From Methylophilaceae bacterium UBA5127 (lineage in GTDB: Bacteria > Pseudomonadota > Gammaproteobacteria > Burkholderiales > Methylophilaceae), in NCBI GenBank assembly GCA_002414145.1, contig DHYP01000034.1, positions 32,771 to 39,185 on the forward strand: a stretch of 6,415 nucleotides of DNA, in the 5' to 3' direction. The position numbers and the translations under genes are program-made. The notes beneath the pieces are model-generated. The model was not told the DNA's origin. It worked only from the letters and a program-made list of their open reading frames with translations, and did no database searches. Positions 1 to 6,415 of the stretch are shown one piece after another. How positions within the stretch are numbered: the stretch's first letter is position 1; every line of letters starts with the position of its first letter.

Positions 1-42
1 ACCACAGGTACGACGACTGGCACCACTACAACGACGACTGGG
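1..42 (+). repeat. Two 21-nt tandem units encoding a Thr/Gly linker
   Basis: Positions 1-21 and 22-42 are two imperfect copies of a 21-nt, seven-codon unit, translating as TTGTTTG and TTTTTTG. The stretch acgacgactgg is identical in both copies (10-20 and 31-41). The array touches the left edge, so more copies may lie outside. Eleven of the 14 residues are Thr and the rest Gly. Such stretches normally act as flexible spacers between modules of exported proteins, and the DNA repeat can expand or contract by slippage. Confidence 0.7.
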
Positions 43-1299
43 TCAAGCACAAGCTCTGCGTCGCTTGCGCCGCCACCCAGTGCCATTGGCTGTGCTGAAT
101 TGAACAAAACTTGCACAATCCCTGCAGGCATAACTGCCAAAGTATGGTTTGGCGCAGCACAAACCAAATGGGTAAGCAAAACAGGGATGTCTGGTAGCTT
201 TACATGTAGTGCTGATGTGCTAGGTGAACCAGATGCTAAGACCTATAAACGTTGTTTTTATGTCGATCAAGCATTATTACAGCCTGTGTTGGATCCCAAA
301 GGCCAAAACTTAATGCCTGCATACGACCCAGCATTGATTCCTGCGACTAAAGTGGGTGAAGGCGTACTTAAAATTCGTGCGGCGACTATTCCAGCAAGCC
401 GCAGCTCCAACCTCAATGCAGGTGGTGAGTTCCGTATTGGTTGCGACTATGCCAAGATGGCTCCTGATGATCCGATTGTATATCCCTCTGTGCCTGGCGC
501 ATCGCATTTACACACATTCTTTGGTAACGTTGATGTAAGCGCCTATAGCACAAACGACAGCTTAAGAACGAGTGGTAACACCACCTGTGCTGGTGGCATT
601 GCTAACCGTTCTGGCTATTGGATTCCATCATTGATTAACACCTCAAATGGTCAGCCAATGCAACCGATTGACACAGTGACATACTACAAATCAATCGGTT
701 GGAAAGATGCTGAAAATATGACCGTACCACCTAAAGGTTTACGCATGATTGCAGGCAACTCTAAACCATTGAGTCTTGCAGACTCTACTGCCTACATGTA
801 TTGCCAAGACCATAGATACGTAAACAACGCACCTGATTACGGTATTGTTTGGCAAGGTAACCATCTGCAGTCATGTGGTGGCCCAGATCAGCGTTTACGG
901 ATTTCAGTGAGCTTCCCTACGTGTTGGGATGGTAAAAACCTAGACAGTCCAGACCATAAATCGCACATGGCTCAACACTGTAAAGACGAGTGTGAAGATG
1001 CCTCAGGCAATGTCGTAGCAACACCAAATGGTTGCCCAGCATCACATCCGATTGCAATTCCACAAGTCACCATTAATGCGGACTATGCAAACTTGGATCC
1101 TAATGCTAAGTATCGTCTATCCAGTGATAATTATAGTTCAGCTTACCCAGGTGGCTACTCATCTCATGGCGACTGGATGAACGGCTGGGATGAGACCGTC
1201 ATGCAACGCATCATTAATAACTGTATGCATAAGCACATGGATTGCGGTGGCCCTAACTTAGGTGATGGTCAAGAGTTGTTTGGGTTTTATAACGATTAA
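1..1299 (+). CDS. Secreted DUF1996-domain protein with Thr/Gly-rich linker (5' partial)
   Basis: The frame is open from base 1 to the TAA at 1297-1299, giving 432 visible codons, so the gene starts outside the window. A TTG at 100 is in frame but lies inside a continuous domain and is not a believable start. Codons 1-30 form a low-complexity Thr/Gly, then Ser/Ala/Pro linker. Codons 31-88 form a small cysteine-bearing module (C31, C38, C69, C85; core VWFGAAQTKW, end CFYVD). Codons about 143-410 match the DUF1996 family as I know it: SHLHTFFGN (H169, H171), RSGYWIPSL, KGLRMIAGN, FPTCWDGKNLDSPDHKSHM (H319, H322), CPASHPIAIPQ and SSHGDWMNGWD (H389, D391). There are 14 cysteines in the visible part, which suits a disulfide-bonded exported protein. 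DUF1996 occurs in secreted bacterial and fungal proteins; its activity is unknown to me. The linker suggests another module or a signal peptide upstream. The family call is strong; export and function are inference. Confidence 0.88.
   Translation, partial: TTGTTTGTTTTTTGSSTSSASLAPPPSAIGCAELNKTCTIPAGITAKVWFGAAQTKWVSKTGMSGSFTCSADVLGEPDAKTYKRCFYVDQALLQPVLDPKGQNLMPAYDPALIPATKVGEGVLKIRAATIPASRSSNLNAGGEFRIGCDYAKMAPDDPIVYPSVPGASHLHTFFGNVDVSAYSTNDSLRTSGNTTCAGGIANRSGYWIPSLINTSNGQPMQPIDTVTYYKSIGWKDAENMTVPPKGLRMIAGNSKPLSLADSTAYMYCQDHRYVNNAPDYGIVWQGNHLQSCGGPDQRLRISVSFPTCWDGKNLDSPDHKSHMAQHCKDECEDASGNVVATPNGCPASHPIAIPQVTINADYANLDPNAKYRLSSDNYSSAYPGGYSSHGDWMNGWDETVMQRIINNCMHKHMDCGGPNLGDGQELFGFYND
91..264 (+). 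other. Small four-cysteine module between linker and DUF1996 domain
   Basis: Codons 31-88 make a compact unit bounded by the linker on one side and a Pro/Ala-rich connector on the other. Cysteines lie at codons 31, 38, 69 and 85, allowing two disulfides. The pattern is C-A-E, then C-T-I-P-A-G, a V-W-F-G-A strand, W-V-S-K-T-G, G-S-F-T-C, L-G-E-P-D and K-R-C-F-Y-V. It resembles a short beta-rich module that I recall next to catalytic or binding domains in various secreted bacterial proteins. I cannot name a family for it with certainty. A carbohydrate- or surface-binding accessory role is a guess from position only. Confidence 0.5.
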
Positions 1300-1318
1300 C
1301 AGTCGATAGCTTCGAGTA

Positions 1319-1352
1319 ATAAAAAAGGCCATGCAATGCATGGCTTTTTTTA
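1319..1352. terminator. Bidirectional intrinsic terminator between convergent genes
   Basis: A 7-bp perfect stem, gccatgc (1328-1334) with gcatggc (1338-1344), closes a 3-nt AAT loop. On the plus strand it is followed directly by T7 (1345-1351). On the minus strand it is followed by one C and then T6 (complement of A6 at 1321-1326), so it can work in both directions. It sits 28 nt after the DUF1996 stop codon and about 75 nt after the DUF2818 stop codon, where a shared terminator for two convergent transcripts would be expected. Confidence 0.85.
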
Positions 1353-1420
1353 TTTAACCTTTAATTCTTGCTTGCAATACATTTACGCAATGAGTGCCAG
1401 TGCTTATTACCTAACGCTTT

Positions 1421-1711
1421 TTATTTCCACAGCATCTTATAAATAAAGCCTGGGGATGAAAACACAATGAATAAACAAAATGTCACTGTATAAAATTCCC
1501 AGCCCTGATGAGTACTCTGTCCAAATGTAGAAAACTCAGCGTACCAAGCAATCAACCCGACCAATAAATATAAAACAATCAGTTCAAGTAAGCACCAAGC
1601 TAAATGTTTTCCATGACTACCACGTACTGGAAATAGGTAAAACAAGCGTTGACTGAGCCATGGTAAATTGGCAGCAAAAAACGCCATGAGCAATATCGTT
1701 ATTTGTGTCAT
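1421..1711 (-). CDS. DUF2818-family small inner-membrane protein, last gene of the nuo operon
   Basis: This 96-residue protein starts at the ATG at 1711 and ends in TAA at 1421-1423. It is very hydrophobic, with three likely membrane segments at about residues 3-20, 37-57 and 72-92. The features I associate with DUF2818 are present: NLPW (15-18) with RLF, the segment CLLELIVLYLLVG (40-52), and QGWEFY (69-74) followed by TVTFCLFIVF and PGFIYKML near the C-terminus. It begins 18 nt after the nuoN stop, and an in-frame stop upstream leaves no earlier start. The ribosome site is weak (AGAAAG at 1724-1729, about 12 nt from the ATG), which suggests partial coupling to nuoN translation. The family is known as a neighbour of nuoN in Betaproteobacteria. 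A role in complex I assembly or stability is plausible but is inference. Confidence 0.87.
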   Translation of the reverse strand: MTQITILLMAFFAANLPWLSQRLFYLFPVRGSHGKHLAWCLLELIVLYLLVGLIAWYAEFSTFGQSTHQGWEFYTVTFCLFIVFSSPGFIYKMLWK

Positions 1712-1729
1712 TGAAACATACCGCTTTCT

Positions 1730-3181
1730 TTACTGCAAACTGGTCGCAATCGCCAAGCCACTCACACTCATTAGCACCTGAGGGAACATACCAAGCAGCA
1801 GTAATGCCAATGCATTCAAACTTAAGACTAATTGCATATCCAAAGGTGCATCGGTTTTAACGAGCACTTTGGGCTCATCAAAGTACATGAGCTTCACAAT
1901 TCTTAAGTAATAAAAGGCACCGATGACTGCCATCAGAACTGCAAATACTACCGCAAACGTAAATCCTGCTTGCCAAGCCGCTTGTAACACAGTGAATTTT
2001 GCATAGAACCCAATGGTTGGTGGGATACCTGCCATACTAAACATCACGATTAGCATCATAAAGGCAGCCCATGGGCTGCGTTGGTTGAGGCCTTTCAAGT
2101 CATCAAGCGCTTCTGCTTCAAAACCTTTTTTAGAGAGTAGCAATATCATGCCAAAGCCTGCCAATGTCATCAACACGTATGCAGAAATATAAAACATGCT
2201 AGAGGCAAACCCATTCAGATTGGCACTCATAATACCGAACATTAAAAAACCTATGTGAGAGATGGTTGAATACGCTAGCATGCGTTTTAAGTTAGTTTGG
2301 GCAATTGCACTCAAGTTACCAATAGCAATAGAAAATACTGCCATTAACAAAATCATGTCTTGCCAATCCAAAGCCAAAGATGCGAGACCTTGTGCTAACA
2401 AGCGCGTAGTAATGGCAAAGGCCGCAAATTTGGGCACCGTACCGATAAACATAGTGATCGAAGTGGGGGCTCCATGATAAACATCAGGTACCCACATATG
2501 GAACGGCACTGCACCAAATTTAAAAGCTAGCCCTGATACTACAAATACCAACCCCATAATCAGTATAGGATTTTTTAAGTTGGATTCTTCTGATAATGCA
2601 CTTGCCACTTCAGCGATATTCAGAGTACCCGTCATACCATAAATCATACTCATACCGTATAGCAACATACCAGAAGCCAATGCCCCTAAAACAAAGTATT
2701 TCATAGCTGCTTCAGAGGCTTTCGGGTTGTCTCGATCAAACGCTACTAATGAATATAAACAGAGCGATAACAACTCTAAGCCTATATAAATCGTTAGCAT
2801 ATGATAGCTAGAAATCATAATCATCATACCTAGCATGGCAAACAATACCATTGCATAGTACTCTCCTCGATACATATTACGTATCTGCATGTACTGACGT
2901 GTATAAACAAGCATTATCGAACTGCCGAGGTATGTCATCAATTTAAGTACATCAGACAGACTATCATCCACAAACATGTCATTAAATGCGTAGCCCACAG
3001 TTGGCACATGCGTTTGGAATGTAAACAATGCTGCTGCAAAGAGTGTGATCTGTGCAAGTCCATACAAAATGAAGCGACTTTGAGGCTTGATAAATAAATC
3101 GGTAAGCAAAATCAGCATCGCCATGCAAAGCACAGTGATTTCAGGTAATGCCGCTAACATATCAATGTGAATATTTTCCAT
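1730..3181 (-). CDS. nuoN: NADH-quinone oxidoreductase subunit N
   Basis: A 483-residue, complete, polytopic protein, about the usual length for NuoN (roughly 480-500). It is one of three antiporter-like subunits of the complex I membrane arm and couples quinone reduction to proton translocation across the inner membrane. Expected channel residues are present: E136 in IGLELLSL, K161 in KYFVLGALASG, K221 and H228 in KFGAVPFHMWVPDVYHGAPT, K251 in VPKFAAF, and K395 in GFYAKF. A lysine at this last position, where NuoM has Glu, is the NuoN signature. The motif LKRMLAYSTISHIGF (298-312) is shared with the sister subunits. The ATG at 3181 lies 2 nt after the nuoM stop, with a modest AGG about 9 nt upstream. 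An internal Met8 is possible, but the first start gives the normal N-terminus. No frameshift or missing key residue is seen. Confidence 0.97.
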   Translation of the reverse strand: MENIHIDMLAALPEITVLCMAMLILLTDLFIKPQSRFILYGLAQITLFAAALFTFQTHVPTVGYAFNDMFVDDSLSDVLKLMTYLGSSIMLVYTRQYMQIRNMYRGEYYAMVLFAMLGMMIMISSYHMLTIYIGLELLSLCLYSLVAFDRDNPKASEAAMKYFVLGALASGMLLYGMSMIYGMTGTLNIAEVASALSEESNLKNPILIMGLVFVVSGLAFKFGAVPFHMWVPDVYHGAPTSITMFIGTVPKFAAFAITTRLLAQGLASLALDWQDMILLMAVFSIAIGNLSAIAQTNLKRMLAYSTISHIGFLMFGIMSANLNGFASSMFYISAYVLMTLAGFGMILLLSKKGFEAEALDDLKGLNQRSPWAAFMMLIVMFSMAGIPPTIGFYAKFTVLQAAWQAGFTFAVVFAVLMAVIGAFYYLRIVKLMYFDEPKVLVKTDAPLDMQLVLSLNALALLLLGMFPQVLMSVSGLAIATSLQ

Positions 3182-3183
3182 GC

Positions 3184-4677
3184 TTACAGACCTGCAACTG
3201 GCAGCTTACTGCTCGCCATGTGTTTGAGAAATGCCTGACTGGTCATTTGGAGTAAGTCTGTCAATGGTTGCGGATATACGCCCAAACCTATTACCAAAAC
3301 AGCCAGTGTAGCTAAAATCAGAAACTCTCTACGATTCAAGTCCAATAATTCTGCCACGTGTGAATTCGTTATTTCCCCATAAAACACACGCTTAGTCATC
3401 CATAAAGTATATGCCGCGCCAAATATCAAAGTAGTAGCCGCAAGAAAAGCCACCCAAAAATTAAACTTAACCGCAGCCAGTATGACCATAAACTCACCCA
3501 CAAATCCTGAAGTGCCTGGTAAGCCACTATTGGCCATCGCAAACAGTACCGCAAAAGCTGAAAATACAGGCATGGTATTTACAACACCGCCGTAATCTGC
3601 AATTTGACGACTATGCATACGGTCATACAGCACACCTACACACAAAAACATGGCGCTGGAGATAAACCCATGAGAAATCATCTGCACCATTGCACCATCT
3701 AAGCCCATTTGATTAAACATAAAGAAGCCCAAGGTCACAAAGCCCATATGCGAAATTGAAGAGTAGGCAATCAGTTTTTTCATGTCTTTTTGCACCAATG
3801 CGACTAACGCAATGTAGACAATTGCGATAAGTGACAATGTAATCATGAATCCTGACAGGTAATGTGCTGCATCTGGCGCAATCGGCATCGCAAAACGTAA
3901 AAAACTATACCCACCAAGCTTAAGCGCAATCGCCGCTAATACTACCGAGCCCCCTGTTGGTGCTTCTACGTGCGCGTCTGGTAGCCAAGTATGTACTGGC
4001 CACATGGGTATCTTGACAGCAAACGCCATAAAGAAGGCAATAAAAATCCAAATTTGGGCATTCATACTAATCGGCAATTGATAATAATCCGTAATCTCAA
4101 AACTGCCTGTTTGATGATAAAGATAAATAAACGCCACAAGCATTAATAAAGAGCCAAGCAACGTATACAGAAAAAATTTAATCGTCGCGTATACGCGGTT
4201 AGGTCCACCCCAAACACCAATCACTAAAAACATTGGAATGAGCATGGCCTCCCAAAACACATAGTACAAAATGCCATCTAATGCACTAAATACCCCTATC
4301 ATCAAGCCGCTCATAATGAGGAATGCCGCCATATATTGCGCGATCTGTTTGGAAATCACTTCCCATCCAGCAACCACCACAAGCAATGTAGTAAAGCTGG
4401 TTAAGAGAATAAGTGGCACAGAAAAACCGTCTACGCCTAAATGGTAATGGATATTAAATGCAGGAATCCAAGCGACACTTTCTTCAAACTGAAAGCCAGT
4501 TAAAGTCGTTTGAAACTGGGTAAACAACGGAATAGTCACCAAAAAACTCAAAGCGCTACCAACTAATGCCAGCCATCGTGTCATACTTGGCTTGTTATCG
4601 CTGCCTAACAATAATACAAGCACCCCCGCTAACATAGGTAACCAAATGGCAAAGCTGAGCAGATGTGATTGAAGCAT
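3184..4677 (-). CDS. nuoM: NADH-quinone oxidoreductase subunit M
   Basis: A complete 497-residue membrane protein, within the usual NuoM length, and the middle antiporter-like proton pump of the complex I membrane arm. Diagnostic motifs appear in order: E143 in YVFWEAMLIPMFLVIGVWGG, K222 in AVKIPMWPVHTWLPDAHVEAPT, K253 in ALKLGGYSFLRF, QKDMKKLIAYSSISHMGF (296-313), H336 in QMISHGFISSAMF, and E395 in GTSGFVGEFMV. The Glu at 395 distinguishes NuoM from NuoN. The C-terminus YPQPLTDL is also typical. The ATG at 4675-4677 abuts the nuoL TAA at 4678-4680 with no gap, and I find no purine-rich ribosome site before it, so translation probably depends on ribosomes ending on nuoL. It is followed 2 nt later by nuoN. 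No defects are visible. Confidence 0.98.
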   Translation of the reverse strand: MLQSHLLSFAIWLPMLAGVLVLLLGSDNKPSMTRWLALVGSALSFLVTIPLFTQFQTTLTGFQFEESVAWIPAFNIHYHLGVDGFSVPLILLTSFTTLLVVVAGWEVISKQIAQYMAAFLIMSGLMIGVFSALDGILYYVFWEAMLIPMFLVIGVWGGPNRVYATIKFFLYTLLGSLLMLVAFIYLYHQTGSFEITDYYQLPISMNAQIWIFIAFFMAFAVKIPMWPVHTWLPDAHVEAPTGGSVVLAAIALKLGGYSFLRFAMPIAPDAAHYLSGFMITLSLIAIVYIALVALVQKDMKKLIAYSSISHMGFVTLGFFMFNQMGLDGAMVQMISHGFISSAMFLCVGVLYDRMHSRQIADYGGVVNTMPVFSAFAVLFAMANSGLPGTSGFVGEFMVILAAVKFNFWVAFLAATTLIFGAAYTLWMTKRVFYGEITNSHVAELLDLNRREFLILATLAVLVIGLGVYPQPLTDLLQMTSQAFLKHMASSKLPVAGL

Positions 4678-4680
4678 TTA
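4675..4680 (-). promoter_or_regulatory. Zero-gap nuoL/nuoM stop-start junction (TAAATG)
   Basis: On the minus strand the nuoL stop TAA is followed directly by the nuoM ATG. The preceding 20 nt (ending gacaaaataaat) lack a Shine-Dalgarno-like purine run. This arrangement is typical of termination-reinitiation coupling, which would help keep the two subunits in equal amounts. The coupling itself is inference. Confidence 0.6.
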
Positions 4681-6415
4681 ATTTATTTTGTCGAAGAAGG
4701 TTAAAAACAAAAACACGCCAATAATCATGGCAAATGCATAGTGATATATTAAACCTGATTGCAGGTGACGCACTTTGGCAGAAATCTTACCCACTAAATT
4801 TGCAGTCCCATTGACCATAGCACCATCGATCAATTGCACATCACCGATTTGCCAGAATTTATTACCAATAAAACGAGAGCCACCTGCAAACACGCGTTCA
4901 TTGAAGGCATCAAAACCATACTTATTCTCTAGCACTTGGTAAATGACCTTGCATTTTGCTTGAATGGCTGCAGGAATGTCAGGACGTTTCATATAAAAAA
5001 ACCAAGAAAGCACAACACCAGACAAAGCTAACGCAAATGGCAAGGTGAAAAAGCCATGCAAAGCCATTCCTGCAGGACTATGTAAAATTTCATGGAAATG
5101 ATGTGTCAAATGTGACATTGCAGGATGCATTGATGCATCGACAAAAATCACCCTATCAAAAAACTGACCAAACAACATAGGCTCAATCGCCAGATATCCG
5201 ATAATTAAAGAAGGCACGGCCAATAGTACCAAGGGCAACTTCACCACCCAGCCTGGCTCATGTGGATCATCCTCAGGTGCTAGGCCTTGATGATGCTCAT
5301 CATGATGGGCTTCATGATGCGTGTGATGCTCAACAGTACGCCATTTTTCTTGTCCATGAAACACCAAGAAATAAAGTCTGAATGAGTAGAAGGCTGTAAC
5401 AAACACGCCTGCCAATACTGCAAAGTAAGCAAAACCACTTACCGAAAGTTGCGAGAACTTAACCGCCTCAATGATGCTGTCTTTAGAGTAAAAGCCTGCA
5501 AAAAATGGCGTACCGATTAGCGCGAGTGAGCCAATGAGAGAGGTAATCCATGTCACTGGCATATATTTTTTAAGATTGCCCATATTGCGAATATCTTGAT
5601 CATGGTGCATGCCCATAATCACAGCACCAGCTGCCAAAAATAGTAAAGCTTTAAAGAATGCGTGGGTCATCAAATGGAATATTGCAACAGAATACGCAGA
5701 TGCGCCTAATGCTACTGTCATATACCCCAATTGCGAGAGTGTAGAGTAAGCAACGACGCGTTTAATATCGTTTTGAATAATGCCCAAAAACCCCATAAAT
5801 AATGCAGTAATTGCACCGATCATCATCACAAATGATAAAGCAGTGGTTGAAAGTTCGAATAACGGCGACATGCGCGCCACCATGAAAATACCTGCTGTGA
5901 CCATCGTTGCAGCATGTATCAATGCAGAAATCGGTGTTGGACCTTCCATGGAGTCTGGTAGCCACACATGCAATGGCACCTGTGCAGATTTACCCATCGC
6001 GCCAATAAATAACAAGATGCAAATGACGGTCATCAGTGACCAAGAAGTATTGGGGATTAAACTCACTTGCATATTGGCCAATGCAGGGGCAGCTTTGAAT
6101 ACTGTCGCATAATCCACACTGCCTATATAGTACAACACCATACCAATGCCCAATAAGAAACCAAAGTCGCCCACACGATTTACCAAAAATGCTTTCAAGT
6201 TGGCATAAATGGCTGTGGGTCGCGTATACCAAAAGCCAATCAATAGGTATGAAACCAAGCCCACTGCTTCCCAACCAAAGAAGAGTTGCATAAAGTTATT
6301 ACTCATCACTAACATTAACATAGAGAAGGTAAACAATGAGATATAGCTGAAAAAGCGACTATACCCAGAATCCTCTTCCATATACCCAATGGTGTAAATA
6401 TGCACCATCAGCGAT
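4678..6415 (-). CDS. nuoL: NADH-quinone oxidoreductase subunit L (5' partial)
   Basis: The frame runs past the right edge. An ATG at 6406-6408 is preceded in frame by Ser-Leu, giving the conserved internal SLMVH, so it is not the start. Numbered from that Met, 576 residues are visible and roughly 100 N-terminal residues are missing, for a full length near 675. Key points are E47 in FFGWEAVGLVSYLLIGFWY, K140 in GAMGKSAQVPLHVWLPDSMEGPT, H165 in SALIHAATMVTAG, NDIKRVVAYSTLSQLGYM (213-230), THAFFKALLFLAAG (248-261) and GFYSKD (305-310). The C-terminal part (about 495-572) carries NKYGFDAFNERVF, D-x-x-LIDG-x-VNG and R-x-x-QSGLIYHYA. This is the long lateral helix and last membrane segment that run along NuoM and NuoN. 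NuoL is the distal proton-pumping subunit of complex I. Two histidine-rich stretches (351-383 and 428-443) stand out. Confidence 0.97.
   Translation of the reverse strand, partial: SLMVHIYTIGYMEEDSGYSRFFSYISLFTFSMLMLVMSNNFMQLFFGWEAVGLVSYLLIGFWYTRPTAIYANLKAFLVNRVGDFGFLLGIGMVLYYIGSVDYATVFKAAPALANMQVSLIPNTSWSLMTVICILLFIGAMGKSAQVPLHVWLPDSMEGPTPISALIHAATMVTAGIFMVARMSPLFELSTTALSFVMMIGAITALFMGFLGIIQNDIKRVVAYSTLSQLGYMTVALGASAYSVAIFHLMTHAFFKALLFLAAGAVIMGMHHDQDIRNMGNLKKYMPVTWITSLIGSLALIGTPFFAGFYSKDSIIEAVKFSQLSVSGFAYFAVLAGVFVTAFYSFRLYFLVFHGQEKWRTVEHHTHHEAHHDEHHQGLAPEDDPHEPGWVVKLPLVLLAVPSLIIGYLAIEPMLFGQFFDRVIFVDASMHPAMSHLTHHFHEILHSPAGMALHGFFTLPFALALSGVVLSWFFYMKRPDIPAAIQAKCKVIYQVLENKYGFDAFNERVFAGGSRFIGNKFWQIGDVQLIDGAMVNGTANLVGKISAKVRHLQSGLIYHYAFAMIIGVFLFLTFFDKIN
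5080..5127 (-). other. Second histidine cluster in NuoL
   Basis: NuoL residues 428-443 hold six histidines (428, 433, 436, 437, 439, 443) with two methionines nearby, in a non-membrane loop between two hydrophobic segments. It lies about 55 residues after the first His-rich loop. The membrane segment between them probably puts the two clusters on opposite faces of the membrane, unless the topology differs from my reading. Function is unknown. Confidence 0.55.
5290..5328 (-). other. Histidine-rich loop in NuoL
   Basis: NuoL residues 361-373 (counted from the Met at 6408) contain eight histidines in 13 residues, in the pattern HHTHHEAHHDEHH, followed by an acidic Glu/Asp stretch and then the next membrane segment. 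The loop separates membrane segments after the conserved YSFRLYFLVFHG. Betaproteobacterial NuoL proteins often have some His enrichment here, so this is likely a lineage trait. Metal binding is possible from the composition but not shown. Confidence 0.75.

Noticed and set aside
100..102. TTG as the start codon of the DUF1996 protein
   Set aside because: The frame is open and protein-like from base 1, and the TTG falls between two cysteines of one module. The true start is left of the window.
310..538. Short open frames on both strands inside the DUF1996 gene
   Set aside because: They overlap a well-supported domain in other frames, have no recognisable protein features and are shadows.
1303..1315. 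tcgatagcttcga as a second hairpin before the terminator
   Set aside because: It gives only a 4-bp stem made of a self-palindrome with no T-tract, too weak to support a function.
1353..1420. Possible small RNA or regulatory element in the rest of the intergenic gap
   Set aside because: There is no stable stem, promoter-like pair of boxes or conserved motif. It reads as an ordinary AT-rich 3' untranslated stretch of the nuo transcript.
2262..2477. 71-codon plus-strand open frame opposite nuoN
   Set aside because: It is antisense to a conserved membrane-protein region, has no family resemblance and is explained by codon bias on the other strand.
5762..6274. Open frames of 67 to 110 codons overlapping nuoL on both strands
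   Set aside because: They lie over the most conserved part of NuoL in other frames and have compositions unlike a real protein.
6406..6408. ATG as the start codon of nuoL
   Set aside because: It lies in the conserved internal SLMVH segment. The frame continues to the edge and about 100 residues of the family's N-terminus are still missing.
1..6415. Novel defence, mobile or biosynthetic system
   Set aside because: No transposase, integrase, inverted-repeat ends, CRISPR repeats or biosynthetic enzymes are seen. Most of the window is a standard complex I operon.

Overview
The window looks like a chromosomal fragment from a low-to-mid-40s % GC betaproteobacterium. The main evidence is the gene order nuoL-nuoM-nuoN followed at once by a DUF2818-family small membrane protein, an arrangement known from betaproteobacterial complex I operons. 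The AT-leaning codon use, together with a secreted DUF1996 protein, would fit a Methylophilaceae-type methylotroph such as Methylotenera, but that genus-level guess is inference only.

Layout. Positions 1-1299 (+) hold the 3' part of a gene for a secreted protein. It has a Thr/Gly-rich linker, a small cysteine-containing domain and a full DUF1996 domain; its start lies left of the window. Positions 1300-1420 are intergenic and contain one clear hairpin with a T-tract on one side and an A-tract on the other, so it can end transcription from both directions. From 1421 to the right edge everything is on the minus strand and reads right to left: nuoL (its 5' end is beyond the window), nuoM, nuoN and the DUF2818 gene. 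The junctions are very tight (0, 2 and 18 nt), as expected for one polycistronic mRNA.

How the genes work together. NuoL, NuoM and NuoN are the three antiporter-like proton-translocating subunits of the membrane arm of NADH:quinone oxidoreductase (complex I). All three keep the charged residues expected along the proton path: a Glu in TM5, Lys in TM7 and TM8 where visible, and Glu (NuoM) or Lys (NuoN) in TM12. The operon therefore looks functional. The DUF2818 protein is the last gene of the transcript and is presumably a complex I-associated or assembly-related membrane protein; its role is not established. The DUF1996 gene is convergent and appears functionally unrelated.

I see no mobile element, CRISPR array, tRNA, rRNA or defence system. 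Most of the window is ordinary housekeeping sequence. The least understood parts are the modular DUF1996 protein, the DUF2818 protein and the histidine-rich loops of NuoL.
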